Shown here: one piece after another, positions 33,590 through 44,540 of the stretch
Numbering within the stretch: position 1 is the stretch's first letter
Layout: the number at the start of each line of letters is the position of its first letter
Assembly: GCA_016748015.1 (NCBI GenBank)
Contig: JAAOMT010000563.1
Span: 152,590-216,589, forward strand
Source: Geosiphon pyriformis
Taxonomy: Eukaryota > Glomeromycota > Glomeromycetes > Archaeosporales > Geosiphonaceae
Direction of reading: 5' to 3'
Length of the DNA stretch: 64,000 nucleotides
Notes under the pieces: generated by a model
The model's database searches: none
What the model was told of the DNA's origin: nothing
The model's input: the letters and a program-made list of their open reading frames with translations, nothing else
Translations under genes and position numbers: made by a program

Positions 33590-35050
33590 TTAAGTGTTCA
33601 AGTTGGGAGGTTGTTCAATAAAAACTATTGGTTCTAAATTTTGGGGAATATCTTTGGGATTGATTAAGAGAGAATGTGTATCAATTTGTGAAATTAATAA
33701 TTCAGAATTGTTTATAGAATTATAGTGTTTCAAATGATTTTCATGTACAACTTTTGCTAGGATTTTGTTATCAAGTCTTAGCTTATATAATCCGTTGCCT
33801 AAAACTTCATGAATAAAGAATGGTCCATCCCATTTATTTTCAAATTTCCCACTTCATTGTTTTTCAGCTTTAGTTCTGTGTAAGAAAACTTTGTTTCCAA
33901 TTTTAAATCCATTGGTAACTGGAGGCAATTTGTTGTCATGCCGTTCTTTTTGTTGAGCTTGGGAGTGTTCAATATGAGTGGCTGCTATTCATTGTTTTCC
34001 TTCCAACGTGCTAAGCAGAGTGTAGGCTCTTCATTGAAGTGTTTCCTGGAAATTGTTTTTATCAATTGGTTGTGCTGGGTATGTTTTTACTGTGAAACTA
34101 ATTGGTAATGTTGCTGTTCTTCTATAAGTTAAATCAAATAGTGTGTGTTTTGTGGTATTTTGTTTTAGTGTTCTGTATGCTAGTAACACTGATGGAATAA
34201 AGAGATCCCATTTTTGCTCAAAATTGGTTGAGACTTTGCCTAATGATTTACACAATGTTCTGTTGAAACGTTCTACAAGTCCATTTGTTTGTGGATGGTA
34301 GGGCAAAGATAATGATCTCTTGACATTAAATCATCCACAAATTTCCTGGATTAAATTGTTTACGAAATGTGTTCCTTGATCAAATAAAAGTTTTATTGGG
34401 CATCCATGTCTACAAATAATGTCTTCATAGATGAAGTTTGTTACTGATTTCGCATCTGCTCATTGAATGGCTCTGGTTTTAGGCCATTTGGTGAGATAGT
34501 CTACAGCTACTGCAATATAACGGTTTCTTTGGTTTGTAATAGGGAGTGGTCTGACTAAATCAATACCAATTCAGTTAAAAGGCTATTTAACTTTGATTGG
34601 GTTTAAAGGTTCTGTAGGGTGAGTTTCTCCTCTTTTTTGACAACTATCACAAGATTTAACGTATTCATAAATGTCTTTTCTTATTCAAGGCCAAAAGTAA
34701 TATCCTAATGTTCTCTGAGTGGTGCTGTCTTTTTCTAGATGTGCTGATGAAAAGTCTGAGTGTATGTTATATAAAATGGTTTTTTTTTCATGTTTTTGTA
34801 TTAATCTGAGTGAATTGTCTGGATTTCTGAAGTTTTGATAATAAATAATGTTGTTGTGTAAAAAGTATTGTTTGGCTTGTTGTTGTAACTGATGTTTTTC
34901 ATCTGGAAACCAATCTGTTGGGATTGTTAATGTCTCCAGATATTGTTTAAGATTGTTGTAGTTTTCAGAGTTCATTGTTTGTTGTTTTGTTGTTAATTCA
35001 AATGGGTGTTGGTTTTTGTATTCTAATCTTGTCTCATTCTTGAGAGACAA
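33590..35050 (-). pseudogene. Integrase region of gypsy pol
   Basis: The N-terminal zinc-binding HHCC region reads HSDFSSAHLEKD, then KSCDSCQKRG (about 34630-34790). The catalytic triad is D in VDYLTKW (about 34500), D in FDQGTHFVN (about 34380) and E in HPQTNGLVERFNRTL (about 34290). The C-terminal part has GKFENKWDGPFFIHEVLGNGLYKL, split by a stop before it, and ends PPNLNT at 33590. Stops are almost all TGA: AIQ-stop-ADA, CG-stop-FNV, LQ-stop-RAY, KQ-stop-IAA and KQ-stop-SGK. Inactive as it stands. Confidence 0.88.
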
Positions 35051-36500
35051 TCAACGTTGGTGTAGAGTTTTCTTGGTTTATAGTATACAATGTATCAGTA
35101 GTTGGCTAAAAATTCTGTCCATCAGGTTTGTTTTGCATTTAGCTGAGTGTTTTTGTTTTAAAGCCATTTGAGTCCAATATTATCAATGATAATATCAAAT
35201 TTTTTAGGTCTGAAATAAAAGTTGAAGTGGTGTAGGGCCCAAATTATGGCTGCTGTTTCTAGTTCTGTGGCAGGGTAGTTTTTCTTGGCTGGTTTTAATG
35301 TTCTGCTAGCATAAATGATTACTTGCTCATTTTCGTTGTCATTTAATTGTGATAAGATGGCACTAAAGGCAGTGTAAAAAGCATCTGTAGCTAGTCGAAA
35401 TTGGTTACTGAAGTCTGAATAGGTGAGAATTGGAGCTGTTGTCAGTTTTTCCTTGAGAATTTCAAAAGCTTTTTGGTGTTCTTCTATCCATTTGTATTCG
35501 ATGTTTTTAGTAGTAAGCTGGTTGAAAGGTTTTGCGATTTCTGAGAATTCTTTAATGAATTTTCAGTAATAGAAAGCTAATCCAATAAATCCTCTCAATT
35601 CTGTGGTATTTCGTGGAGTCTTGAAGTTCTTGACAGTACTGATTTTTCCAGGGTCTGGTTTAATTCCATCTTTGCTAACAATGTGACTAAGAAAAGCCAG
35701 ACTTGTTTTTCTGAAGTAGCATTTTTCAATGTTCAGTTTTAATCCTGCTTTCCATAATCATTGAAAAACTTTGTGCAGGTGTTTTAAGTGTAATTCAAAA
35801 GATGGTGAATAGACATCAGTATTATTGAGATAAACAACTACTGATTTCCAAAAGAGGCCTTTGTAAACAACATCCATGAGTCTTTGGAATGTTGCTGGTG
35901 CATTGCATAATCCAAAAGGCATTACATTGAACTCGTAGTTTCCTTCTTGAGTGGTAAATGCTGTTTTGGGACGATCTTTGGGATCCATGGCAACTTGTCA
36001 GTATCTGCTTTCTAGATCTAGTGTTGAAAAGTATTTGGATTTTCCAAGAGCATCTAACATGTCATCAATTCGGGGAAGAGGATAGGCATTTCCAATGGTG
36101 ACACTATTGAGTTGTTGATAATCAACACAAAATCATATCTTTCCATTTTTCTTCTTAACTAAGACCACAGGTGAGGCCCATGGACTCATTGATGGTTGAA
36201 TAAGCCCATTGTTAAGCATCTGTTGTACTTCTTCTCAGATAAATTGGTAACTTTCTGGAGCAACTCAGTAGGCTTGTTGTTGCCTTGGTTTGGCATCTCC
36301 TGTATAGATTTGGTGTTGAACCAAATCAGTTCTTCCTAAGTTATTGTTGTTTTCAGCAAAGATATCAGCAAATTTTGCAATTAGCTCTTTGAGCTGGCTC
36401 TTTTGTTGTGGTTCAAGTTGTCCTATGTTGATTCAAGATAGTTTTTCTATGACAACATGGTAGTTTTCAGAGCTGGGGTTTGGGTTGATTTTTGGTAGTG
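35050..36500 (-). pseudogene. Reverse transcriptase and RNase H region of gypsy pol
   Basis: The RT core is clear: MSPWASPVVLVKKKNGKI, then [47 protein letters not shown] and VVYLNNTDVYS. The last is a decayed YxDD box, where the usual first Asp of the pair reads Asn. RNase H follows with FRLATDAFYTAFSAILSQ and IIYASRTLKPAKKNYPATELE. The tether before integrase reads AKQT, stop, WTEFLANY after a frame change near 35140. In-frame TGA codons sit at AY-VAP, FI-EEV, KI-FCV, RY-QVA, FQ-LWK and YY-KFI. Confidence 0.9.
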
Positions 36501-36839
36501 ATTTCAGAGAAATCGGGGACTGTTTGGGGTAATTCTTGTTGAAAGATATTACTGTAAATAACTCCAATTTCTAAGTTATTTAATAAAACTATGGGAAAAT
36601 TGTTGGGATTGTAAAAAGTAACTCAGATTTTTTTTGTTCCTTCTGGAATATAAATGTTTGGAATCAAGATATTATGTTCCAAACAAACTTGTTTGTTGAA
36701 TTCAAAAATTTGTTGTGTGGTTGTTGACTTTGGGCAGATGTAGATTTTCAGATGTTCTCCAAAGTGTAAAATAATAATTGGTTATAGAAGTCATAGAATC
36801 TGGTGAGATTCATTTTGTTCATTAAGAGCTATGTTTACT

Positions 36840-37245
36840 GGAACTGTGAATCATCCAGTTGAACCAAAACCTTGAGTTCCTCTTTCACTTTTTCCCAATA
36901 GTTCTCTTTGATCGACTAATTGTAAACCCAAAATGTTGATTAAGGGTAAATAAATGGCTTGAGCAATTTTTTCGGCATGTTCAATTTTAAATGGCTTGTC
37001 AGTTTTGTTTTGGAGTATTACTGTTATGTCACCAGTATATTCAGCATCAATTATTCCTCCTTTGACATTGATTTCTTTGCTTGCCAGAGAGGACTGGGAG
37101 GTAATTTGAACCATTGTTCCTGGTAAGATTTCGAGAGCAATTTTAAAGTTGATTTTTGTGAGAGATTTGGGTTTGAGAATGAGAGTATCCTTGTCTGGAT
37201 ATTTTAGGTCATATCCAGCATCAATTTCATGTGCTTTTTCGGGTT
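36840..37245 (-). pseudogene. dUTPase domain encoded in the gypsy element
   Basis: The trimeric dUTPase motifs occur in order on the minus strand. Motif 1 is EIDAGYDLKYP (about 37220). Motif 2 lies around MVQITSQSSLASKE (37114). Motif 3 is GGIIDAEYTGDITVI with the catalytic Asp and Tyr (about 37050). Motif 4 is KIEHAEKIAQAIYLPL (about 36960). Motif 5 is KSERGTQGFGSTG with the P-loop-like Gly/Arg segment (about 36880). The core from 37245 to 36851 appears to read through without a stop, and a TGA follows directly after STG. dUTPase hydrolyses dUTP and would limit uracil in the element's cDNA. Residues beyond motif 5 down to about 36540 look like an uncharacterised extension. Confidence 0.9.
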
Positions 37246-37399
37246 TTATTCCTTGTCTATTGTTGTTGAAGTATTTGAGTTGTAAGGCAGGTTGGTTTTT
37301 GATAAGATAGATGGGTGTTACTTCAATTTTTTCTGTTGCTTTAGGTCTTCCAAATTCAATTTTGTTCTCATGGTTTTTACTGGACAGAAAAATGCTAAA

Positions 37400-38164
37400 A
37401 GCATAGCATTCAGGACACTACTGTTTATTACAAGGCATAATGCATTCTTTACATAGCCTAATGTTCATTTGCTCTAATTATTGAATTTGAGCTTCTTGGG
37501 TTGGGTAGGTGTAACTTGCAATTTGGTGGTAGACTTCTACTTCATCTTTGTAATCAAATCCAGCTAATTCTATGGTGTATTCAATGTATTCTGCTTCCTT
37601 CATCTGATGGATATTTTCTTTGGTAGCTCCATTAATTAATGCCATTGCTAGGTCGAAAATCATCTCAGCATTATGGGGGTAGTAATAAAGTTTGTTGAAA
37701 GCACTGTTGTATGCTGCATTAAAGGGTGTTCTTCTTTTTACTTTTTCTGAAATTGATAAAGCATATTGGCAGGTTTGATCACAGACTTCTCCTCTCATTG
37801 CTACATCAATCCAATTGCATTTTTCTGGTAGCATATCTCCACAAGTCAAACAAGGGGTGTTGTCCCATTTTCCACTTCTTTTTATTAGATGGCCCCATCA
37901 TTCTCTGTAACAAGTCTTGCAGTAATAACAAGTATGATTTTCATATTCTTCTTCAAGTGAAATACAGGCTTCTATTGAGGAGAGTTTTTTGTGGCAGTCC
38001 TTGCATTTGAGTGGAATATAGGGGTGTTGTTTTTGTGATTCTGGTTTTGAATAGAGGACATTCCATTCAGTTGTTACTGGTTCTTTTGTTTCAAAAAAAC
38101 CATTTGTTGAAAAGTATTGTTGTTCAGTTTCATCAACCCAATTGGAGGTTGACCCAAGTGCCAT
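37400..38164 (-). pseudogene. Cys-rich module between protease and dUTPase
   Basis: Three zinc-type clusters are visible: LKCKDCHKKL, then CYYCKTCYRE, and TPCLTCGDMLPEKC, followed by GEVCDQTCQYALS; further on KECIMPCNKQ and CPEC. The middle part (NAAYNSAFNKLYYYPHNAEM, HQMKEAEYIEYTIELAGFDY) is soluble-looking. It is likely part of the pol precursor between the protease and dUTPase. I do not recognise the family. Stops: TGA after CYRE, TAA after EAQIQ, TAG before CPEC. Confidence 0.6.
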
Positions 38165-38780
38165 AAATGTTTCAATGATGAGCTTTTCTTCTTCCAGTTC
38201 GAATTCAAAAGCCAGGGCTTTTTTGGAGCATTTGTTGAATGTACCACAAGTGGCAGGTACCCAGGCGTGTTGTCCTTGGTAGGAGATTGTTAACTCTTGT
38301 GTCTTCCAATTCAGATTAACATTGGCTTTTTAAAGCCAATTATTTCCGACGAGAGCTTGGTACTGGGGCGTGTCCATTACAAGAACTTTGACTGGAATAG
38401 TGATTCCATCAAAAATGAACAGAAAATTGTCAATTTCTCCTACTGGAGTCTTTTTCATGCCATCAGCAGTAACAATTACTGTTTGAGCTGGTCAGTCAAC
38501 ATTTCTCTTTAACTGTTGCATTAACTGGTAGGTGATGATGCTTCCAGCAGATTCACTGTCTAGGATCAAGCGAATTGCCTTTCTTTCGACTTTTGCTTCA
38601 GTGTACATAGCAGTAATTGCTTTTTGTTTGTTGGCAGCTACATTGCTAAACAGGAATGGTGACTCATTTGCTTCAAACTCAAAAGGGAATATGTCTGAAA
38701 GATTGGCATTTTCAGCAATTCTGGCTGGTGGGATTGTAGTAGGAGTATAGAGAAGGTTTTGTTGTCTTACTGCAGCTCTA
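38164..38780 (-). pseudogene. Retropepsin-type aspartic protease region of the gypsy element
   Basis: The active-site region reads IRLILDSESAGSIITYQLMQ, where the usual D-S/T-G triad has Glu in place of Gly (GGA to GAA). The flap-like stretch ADGMKKTPVGEIDNFLFIFD and the second hydrophobic segment YQALVGNNWL follow, matching the ILG-x-x-[FW]L pattern of retroelement proteases. Upstream lies FPFEFEANESPFLFSNVA. Stops are TGA (NVD-PAQ) and TAA (NWL-KAN). Confidence 0.8.
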
Positions 38781-38879
38781 CCTTCCGAGAGTATAGTATG
38801 GTGAAAATCCGGTTCTTCAGGTATTATAAGATAGCTAGATTGAGTATGATAATGGGTGAGTCTTGGCTGAGCTGGATTT

Positions 38880-40664
38880 CAGGAAACTAATTGGTTGTTC
38901 GAATTGATTCTATTGTTGTTTATTTGGTATCGGGTTTGTGGTGTAAATTGATTTTGCAGAATTAATCTTCGAGCAGACACTTAATAATGTTGGGTGGGTG
39001 GTTGTTGGTATTGCTATTGAATTGGCTGTGGGCAAACTGATAATAGTTACTTTGATATTGGGGTCTTGGTGGATAGTAAGCTGATGGTGGTAATTGATAA
39101 TAAGATTGTTGTGGTAGAGAGTAACATTGATTACTCCTATTTTGTTGGTCTCATTGTAGCTTTCTGCAATCTTTTTTCCAGTGGCCAGGAATTCCACAGT
39201 AATAGCAACTCTGAGGCTGGTTATTAGAAGATGATGTAAAGTTGTTTTGATTCTGTCTTTAGGGTGGTTAATATCTTTGGGGTTATTGTTGTTGTTGGTT
39301 GGTAAAATAGTTTTCAACTTTCTTTGTGAGTTGGTCAATTTTCTCTTCAGTTGCTAAGCTGGTCTCTCCAATGGTTAAGTTTATGAGTTTTGTATGATTG
39401 GTTTCTTCCATGGTCATTTCATATCTCTTTGCATGCTGAATGGCAGAGTTTAAATCTTCTGGGGCATGTGGACAAACTTTTTTAATCAGTTTATCCTTTA
39501 AACCAGCAATAAATTGATCCAAGATTTGAGCATCAGAATAATAATCATTAGTTTCAAGTTGGCAAATTTGTCTGAGAAGTTTATTGAATTTTCCAATATA
39601 AGTTATAACAGATTTGGAGGGTTCTTGTTTGATATTGCAAAAACAATTTTGAAGTGTGATTGAGGTGTTATTATCAGTGAATTGTTCTAAGAAGGCAGTT
39701 TTGAAAGCTGTTTAGTCATTAAAAGGAGTGGTCAAGTTTTCGAACCATTCACCTGCTGTTCCTTTGAGAAAGTAGAGAATTGTTCTTAACATTCGGACAG
39801 CATTTCATCCATTTGCATCTCCAGCTTTAGTAACTTGGTCAAGCCATTTTTGGGGACTGGTCTCAATATCTTCTCCATTAAATTCGGAAATTTTTGCAAT
39901 ATAAACTGTCATTTCATTTTCTTTCTCATTATCTGTTAATTCACTTTCTTCTTCAGATTCTACTTCTTTTTTGATGGATTCAGAAACATTTTCTTCATTG
40001 GCTAATGTTTCAGAGTGTTTACTTGTGTTTTCTGCTAAATAGTCAAGAAGATTGGTACTAGTCTGAAGGGTTTCTTGTTGTCTGGTGGGACTTCTGGATA
40101 ATATATAATCTTCTAATCTTGAAAATCAATTTAAAGGTGAATTAGAAGTTTCTGCTTGTGCAAATAAAACTGAAAAAGGTGTAATAGTGAGTGAGAGTTT
40201 CGAACTGGTTCTTTGTTCAGATGTTTGTAAGTGTTTGGCAGTTGTTTTGGTAGTATTGGAGTATTTGGGGTGGTTTTTGAGTATTGCTTCAATTTTTGTT
40301 TGTCTTTGTTGCTTGTTTCTGTCTCTGATTCAAAGTCAAAAGAGTATTTAGACTGTACTGGGTATTTTTTTTCACAATACTCAATAATGTTAAAATTAAG
40401 TTCTTGGAAGTAGGTAGCAAGTGTTTTACTGTTCAGATCTTCTGTTCCCAGTTGTAAATAGTACACTAAATTATTGTAGAGGTTGTTTCTAACTTCTGAA
40501 ATGTTGTAGTTTCCAAAAAGATAATTGTTGATATGGTTTTTAATGTATTGGTATACTGATTTTTTGACAACTTCAATTTCATCTGGAATGTTGAATCTTT
40601 GCTTGCAGTGTGTGTAAATTGACTGGTAATACTCTAGAGTTGTTGTGTCTGGTGTGGTTGCCAC
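38880..40664 (-). pseudogene. gag region with CCHC zinc knuckle
   Basis: The frame starts MATTPDTTTLEYYQSIYTHC and runs 177 codons to 40131, then continues in pieces. The capsid-like part reads PQKWLDQVTKAGDANG (TGA) NAVRMLRTILYFLKGTAGEW, then FLEQFTDNN and FNKLLRQICQLETNDYY, the retrotransposon-gag signature. At about 39190 the zinc knuckle CYYCGIPGHWKKDC (C-x2-C-x4-H-x4-C) is intact. The Gln/Asn/Pro/Tyr-rich tail continues to about 38880, where the protease region begins. Confidence 0.85.
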
Positions 40665-40689
40665 TTTGAATTTGTTGTTACTGTGTTAT

Positions 40690-40707
40690 TTCCATAGGAG
40701 AGCACCA
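40690..40707 (-). other. Primer-binding site
   Basis: Two bases inside the 5' LTR end the element strand reads TGGTGCTCTCCTATGGAA, starting TGG to pair with the CCA end of a tRNA, the normal place for a PBS. I cannot name the tRNA with confidence. Confidence 0.7.
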
Positions 40708-40709
40708 AA

Positions 40710-41684
40710 TGTTACCAGAGGTTTTTGGTCTCTTTTCTTAAATGTTGTCAATGCTTGTTTGTTGTGAATTCACATTTTCTGGATGTGGTTGAATCTCCAG
40801 TAACTGAATTTATCTTCAAATTATCTTCTATAATTTAAACTGCTGGGCTTATAAGTAGAACGGCCAATTCCATACCAGTTACTTTGTATAGTTATGTTGT
40901 AGTAAATGTCAACTCTTTCCCAGGAATTGCTCATCTGGAAGCTCATTAAAAAATGTGTAGTTACTTTGCTATGAAAGTCAACTCTTTTACAGGAATTTCA
41001 TCTGTAGACTACCCTAATGATTGTAATAAGAAAAGAAAAAAAAAATAAAAGAAATGTAAAAAAAATAGAATTTTATCAAGGGAAACGTTTTTCTATCCAG
41101 GTCTGGAATAACTAACAGTTTTATTGAAATTGGTAGCTAATCAATTTCAAAACTGTTTAGTAGGAATTGGTTAATTTTATAAGAGAAATAATTAAGGATT
41201 TGATTTTTCGAATTATTTGATATTTATTTCGTTTTTGTGTGTAAAAGATAATTCTAATTGTTAAATCTGAAGTAAGATACATTTTCTCAAAGAGAGAAGC
41301 TCTTCTTTTATACAACTTGTCATAACACTATTCTATGAATTTGAACTTTGCTTTTTTCTATAATTTTGCTGAACTAAAGATATATTTTGACAAACTACAA
41401 GTTATTTTTGCGAACTATTAAAAATTTCGGTAAACTATCAATTATTTCAGCAAATTTCTACAAATTTCAGCGAACTTTTGAATGTTACATATTTTGGGGT
41501 ATTGCATGATTGATCATCACACTTAGGTTACATTTGTGTTATGTACAAATTGGGTTATTAGTTAAATGATAATTTCAGACATTTTGCTAAGTAATGATTT
41601 GAAATGATAATATATGCTAATTAATGATAAGATTTATAAAAGTAATTTCATGCTAAACAATATCTCTAATTTTGTTTGGTAATA
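40710..41684 (-). repeat. 5' LTR of the gypsy element
   Basis: 975 bp, same ends as the other LTR but with the distal CA decayed to TA (GGTAATA at 41678-41684). It holds the presumed U3 promoter. Confidence 0.92.
41305..41312 (-). promoter_or_regulatory. Candidate TATA box in the 5' LTR
   Basis: TATAAAAG on the element strand, about 375 bp from the outer LTR end. It is conserved in the 3' LTR at 32416-32423, so it is a likely U3 core promoter element. Confidence 0.5.
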
Positions 41685-42166
41685 ATAATAAAAATTATGT
41701 ATATATAGCAATAATACCAGAAGTAAGAAAAATATTCAAAAATATTCAAAAATTCACATATTCAGACAAATTTTTAGTTAGAAAACAAGAAATATTCATA
41801 ACATATATTTTTTTTTAAAAGATAGTTTTTTATATTTTGAAGTGAAATTATCTAAATATTAAATAAAATTTTTTTTTATATTGGATTAACATTATTATTT
41901 TCTGACTTTATTAGCAACTTATGCTAATAATATTTGTCATTTAATCACACTAAACTAATAGGTTTTAATTATAATTATTAATGAAATACTAATTTTTTAT
42001 TTTTTTTTCTTATTTTCTTTTTTTTGTTTTATGTTATATACTAATTGATTAAGAAATTAAGTATTAAAATATTAATATTAAGAATAATTTGGTAAAAAAC
42101 TCATAAAACAAGAGTGAAAACTTAAAAATAATTTATCAAAAAGACATAACTATTAGATTAAACTAA

Positions 42167-42960
42167 TATTATAGATAATTATTTAAGATGTTAAAATAAA
42201 TAACAAATCCATAACTTGGTGTTTAATGGCTAATAATACAATTGATGATTTTGATTGAATTTTTTGTATAATAAACAGAAATTCATTTGGTAATTATTTT
42301 TCTGACTTTTTTTTTCAGCATAAAGACTGGTTTAATCTAGTAGTTATGCTTTTCTAATAAGCTATTCTTAAGTTTTTATTCTTGTTTCATAAGTTTTTTA
42401 CTAGACTATTCTTGATATCAATATCTCAATACTTAATTTTTTAATCAATTAGTATCTAATCTAAAATAAATAAATAAAAAATAAAATAAAATAAAAAATT
42501 AGTATCTTATTAATAACTGTAAATAAAAATGACATAAATTAAATGATAAAATAATAATTTTATTGAATATTTGAAGAATTTCACTTTAAGATATAAAAAA
42601 CTATTTTTTAAAAAAAAAATATATTATGAATATTTATAGTTAACTAACTAAAAATTTGTCTGGATGTAAATTGAATCTAAATGTAAAAATTTGAATATTT
42701 TTTTATTTTTAATACTACTGCTATATATACATAATTCCTATTATACAATATTTTATATATCCTTATTTTTTTCTATGTTATTTTCTAAAACTGTGCTTAT
42801 TCTTAAACAATATATTATAATTTCTTGAAAATGTATTTATTTCTTGTAAATGTCTATATTTCTGAAAATGTGTTGTAATTTTCTGACAATATGCTTATTT
42901 TTTATAAATATATACATTCCTAAAAATATGTTTACATGTTAAGTACTATTTTTATTGGCT
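42167..42960 (+). mobile_element. LTR-like element of the second family, copy 2 (decayed)
   Basis: Starts TATTATAGATAATTATTTAA, a transition-decayed form of the copy 1 start, and keeps ATAACAAATCCATAACTTGG and the TACTGCTATATATACATAA block. Its variable third holds TTTCTTGAAAATGTATTTAT-like units (about 42825-42930) in place of the GGAATTCC units of copy 1. The right end is approximate. Confidence 0.6.
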
Positions 42961-44540
42961 TATTTTTATAATCTGTTTTTCTTATTTTTTTCTTGTATTT
43001 TTTTTTTATAAATAATAATAAATAGTAAAAAAAATTTTTTCAGTATTTGTTGGTATTTATCTAATAATTTTTTGGTAAGTATTAGTATTAGTTTTTTGTA
43101 AGAATCAAGTAGTAAAAGAGCCTTGAAAATAGTCACCAACAATTTGGAACTTTTATTTTGTATTATATTGATTGGCAGTAATTGTTCTTTCAAAATTATC
43201 TAACTATTTAATTAAATCTTGTATATTGCTTTTAAATAAAGATAGTAAAATATTGTTTTTTTATCTTAAAACAGTTTTTATGTCTTAAAAAATAGCCAGA
43301 ATATTTGCTTGCATAAAGTTAACAACTATTGGTTTAAGAGTAATTGTTTGTGTAAAATAATCTGATTAATTTAAAAAAAAATCAAAAACAAAAGCAGTTT
43401 GATAACTTTTTTTTTCTGTTTTAAATAGAGTTTTAGTTAATTAATAGACTGTAATTTAGATATAGATTTGATAATTCAGATATTCAAAATTAGAACTGTT
43501 GTTCAAAAATTATTAAATATAAAAGCTGATTAATATTATTGTTTTTTTTTTCAAAATTGTCTTAAAAATAAGCTTAATCAAAGAAATAAATTGTATATTT
43601 TATGTAAATTTTAGCTAAATGTTTATTTAAAATCCAATTTCAAAAGTTTTGGAATTATTTATTAAATTGTTTTTTAATAAGAGAGCAGATTAAACAGAAG
43701 GGCAAAGAATTAAGTATAATAAAGTTAAAATTGTTTTTGTTGTGTGCTTTAAAATGTTTTTTTAATTGTTATAATAAATATAAATAATTATTTATATAAT
43801 AAAAAACAAGTGAATTTTAATAATCTTACAAAGAACACTATTTTTATGTTATGAGTTGGAATAACAAATTAATAAATAACAAGAAAAAATAAGATTGTAA
43901 AATAATAGAATTAATTAAAAAAAAATTAATTTTAAAAAGCAAATTGAATAAATATGGATTTAATATATAGGATTAGTCTTATAAAATATTTTAGTTGCTA
44001 ATTTTTCCAAAAAATAACTAAAAAATCTGAAAGTAGAAAGATAATTTGTATTGTCAACAAATAATAACATATTGATATAATTCTATGTCTTATATTAATG
44101 CTTTTAAAATTTAATATTAGATATTAGATGTACTTTTTAATTATATTTTATTTAATAATCTTTAAATATTATAATTATACAGATTAGAAAAGAGTAAATA
44201 AATATCAACAAGTAATTTTTTATCTCAAAATATTTAGATAATTAAAGATAAAAAATAAGAAAAAGAAAAGGGAAATAAACAATAAAAAAAAGATTAAATT
44301 AATAGATATTGTTTTATTTTTTTGATTTTTTATATATATTTTTATATGTTTTTTTACAATTAAAAGATTTATTGCTTATATAACTATTAAAAGTAATCAA
44401 TAATCAGATTAATAATCAAGTTAATAATTAGATTAATAATCAAGTCAATAATTAAATCAATAATTAAGTCATTGATTAAGTTAACAATTATTATCTAAAA
44501 ATAGGATGGCTAATTATATAATATTAATGACTAATATATA
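42961..44540. other. A/T-rich decayed retroelement DNA
   Basis: No intact frame. 43190-43560 resembles 60420-60730 in order and sequence, so both belong to one old repeat. A 75-codon minus frame (42966-43193) is Leu/Ile/Lys-rich and not interpretable. Confidence 0.45.
44395..44485. repeat. 12-bp minisatellite, A/T-rich
   Basis: Units such as TAATAATCAAGT and TAATAATTAGAT alternate through about seven copies, drifting to CAATAATTAAGT. Confidence 0.7.

Larger units (their letters stand above)
31809..41684 (-). mobile_element. Complete but decayed Ty3/gypsy LTR retrotransposon with dUTPase (9.9 kb)
   Basis: Bounded by direct 975-bp LTRs at 31809-32783 and 40710-41684 and read on the minus strand. 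The order from 5' to 3' is LTR, PBS, gag with zinc knuckle, protease, Cys-rich module, dUTPase, reverse transcriptase, RNase H, integrase, extra ORF, polypurine tract, LTR. RT before integrase places it in Ty3/gypsy. Flanking ATAA at 31805-31808 and 41685-41688 is a possible 4-bp target duplication, though weak in such A/T-rich DNA. All frames carry stops, so it cannot make its proteins by standard decoding. LTR similarity is high, so insertion is younger than the surrounding fragments. Confidence 0.93.

Noticed and set aside
34031-40664. TGA as a sense codon in the gypsy element (alternative code)
   Set aside because: Host genes in the window end in TGA (DCP1, IQGAP), and many of the element's TGA sites match Arg rather than Trp positions; decay explains them better.
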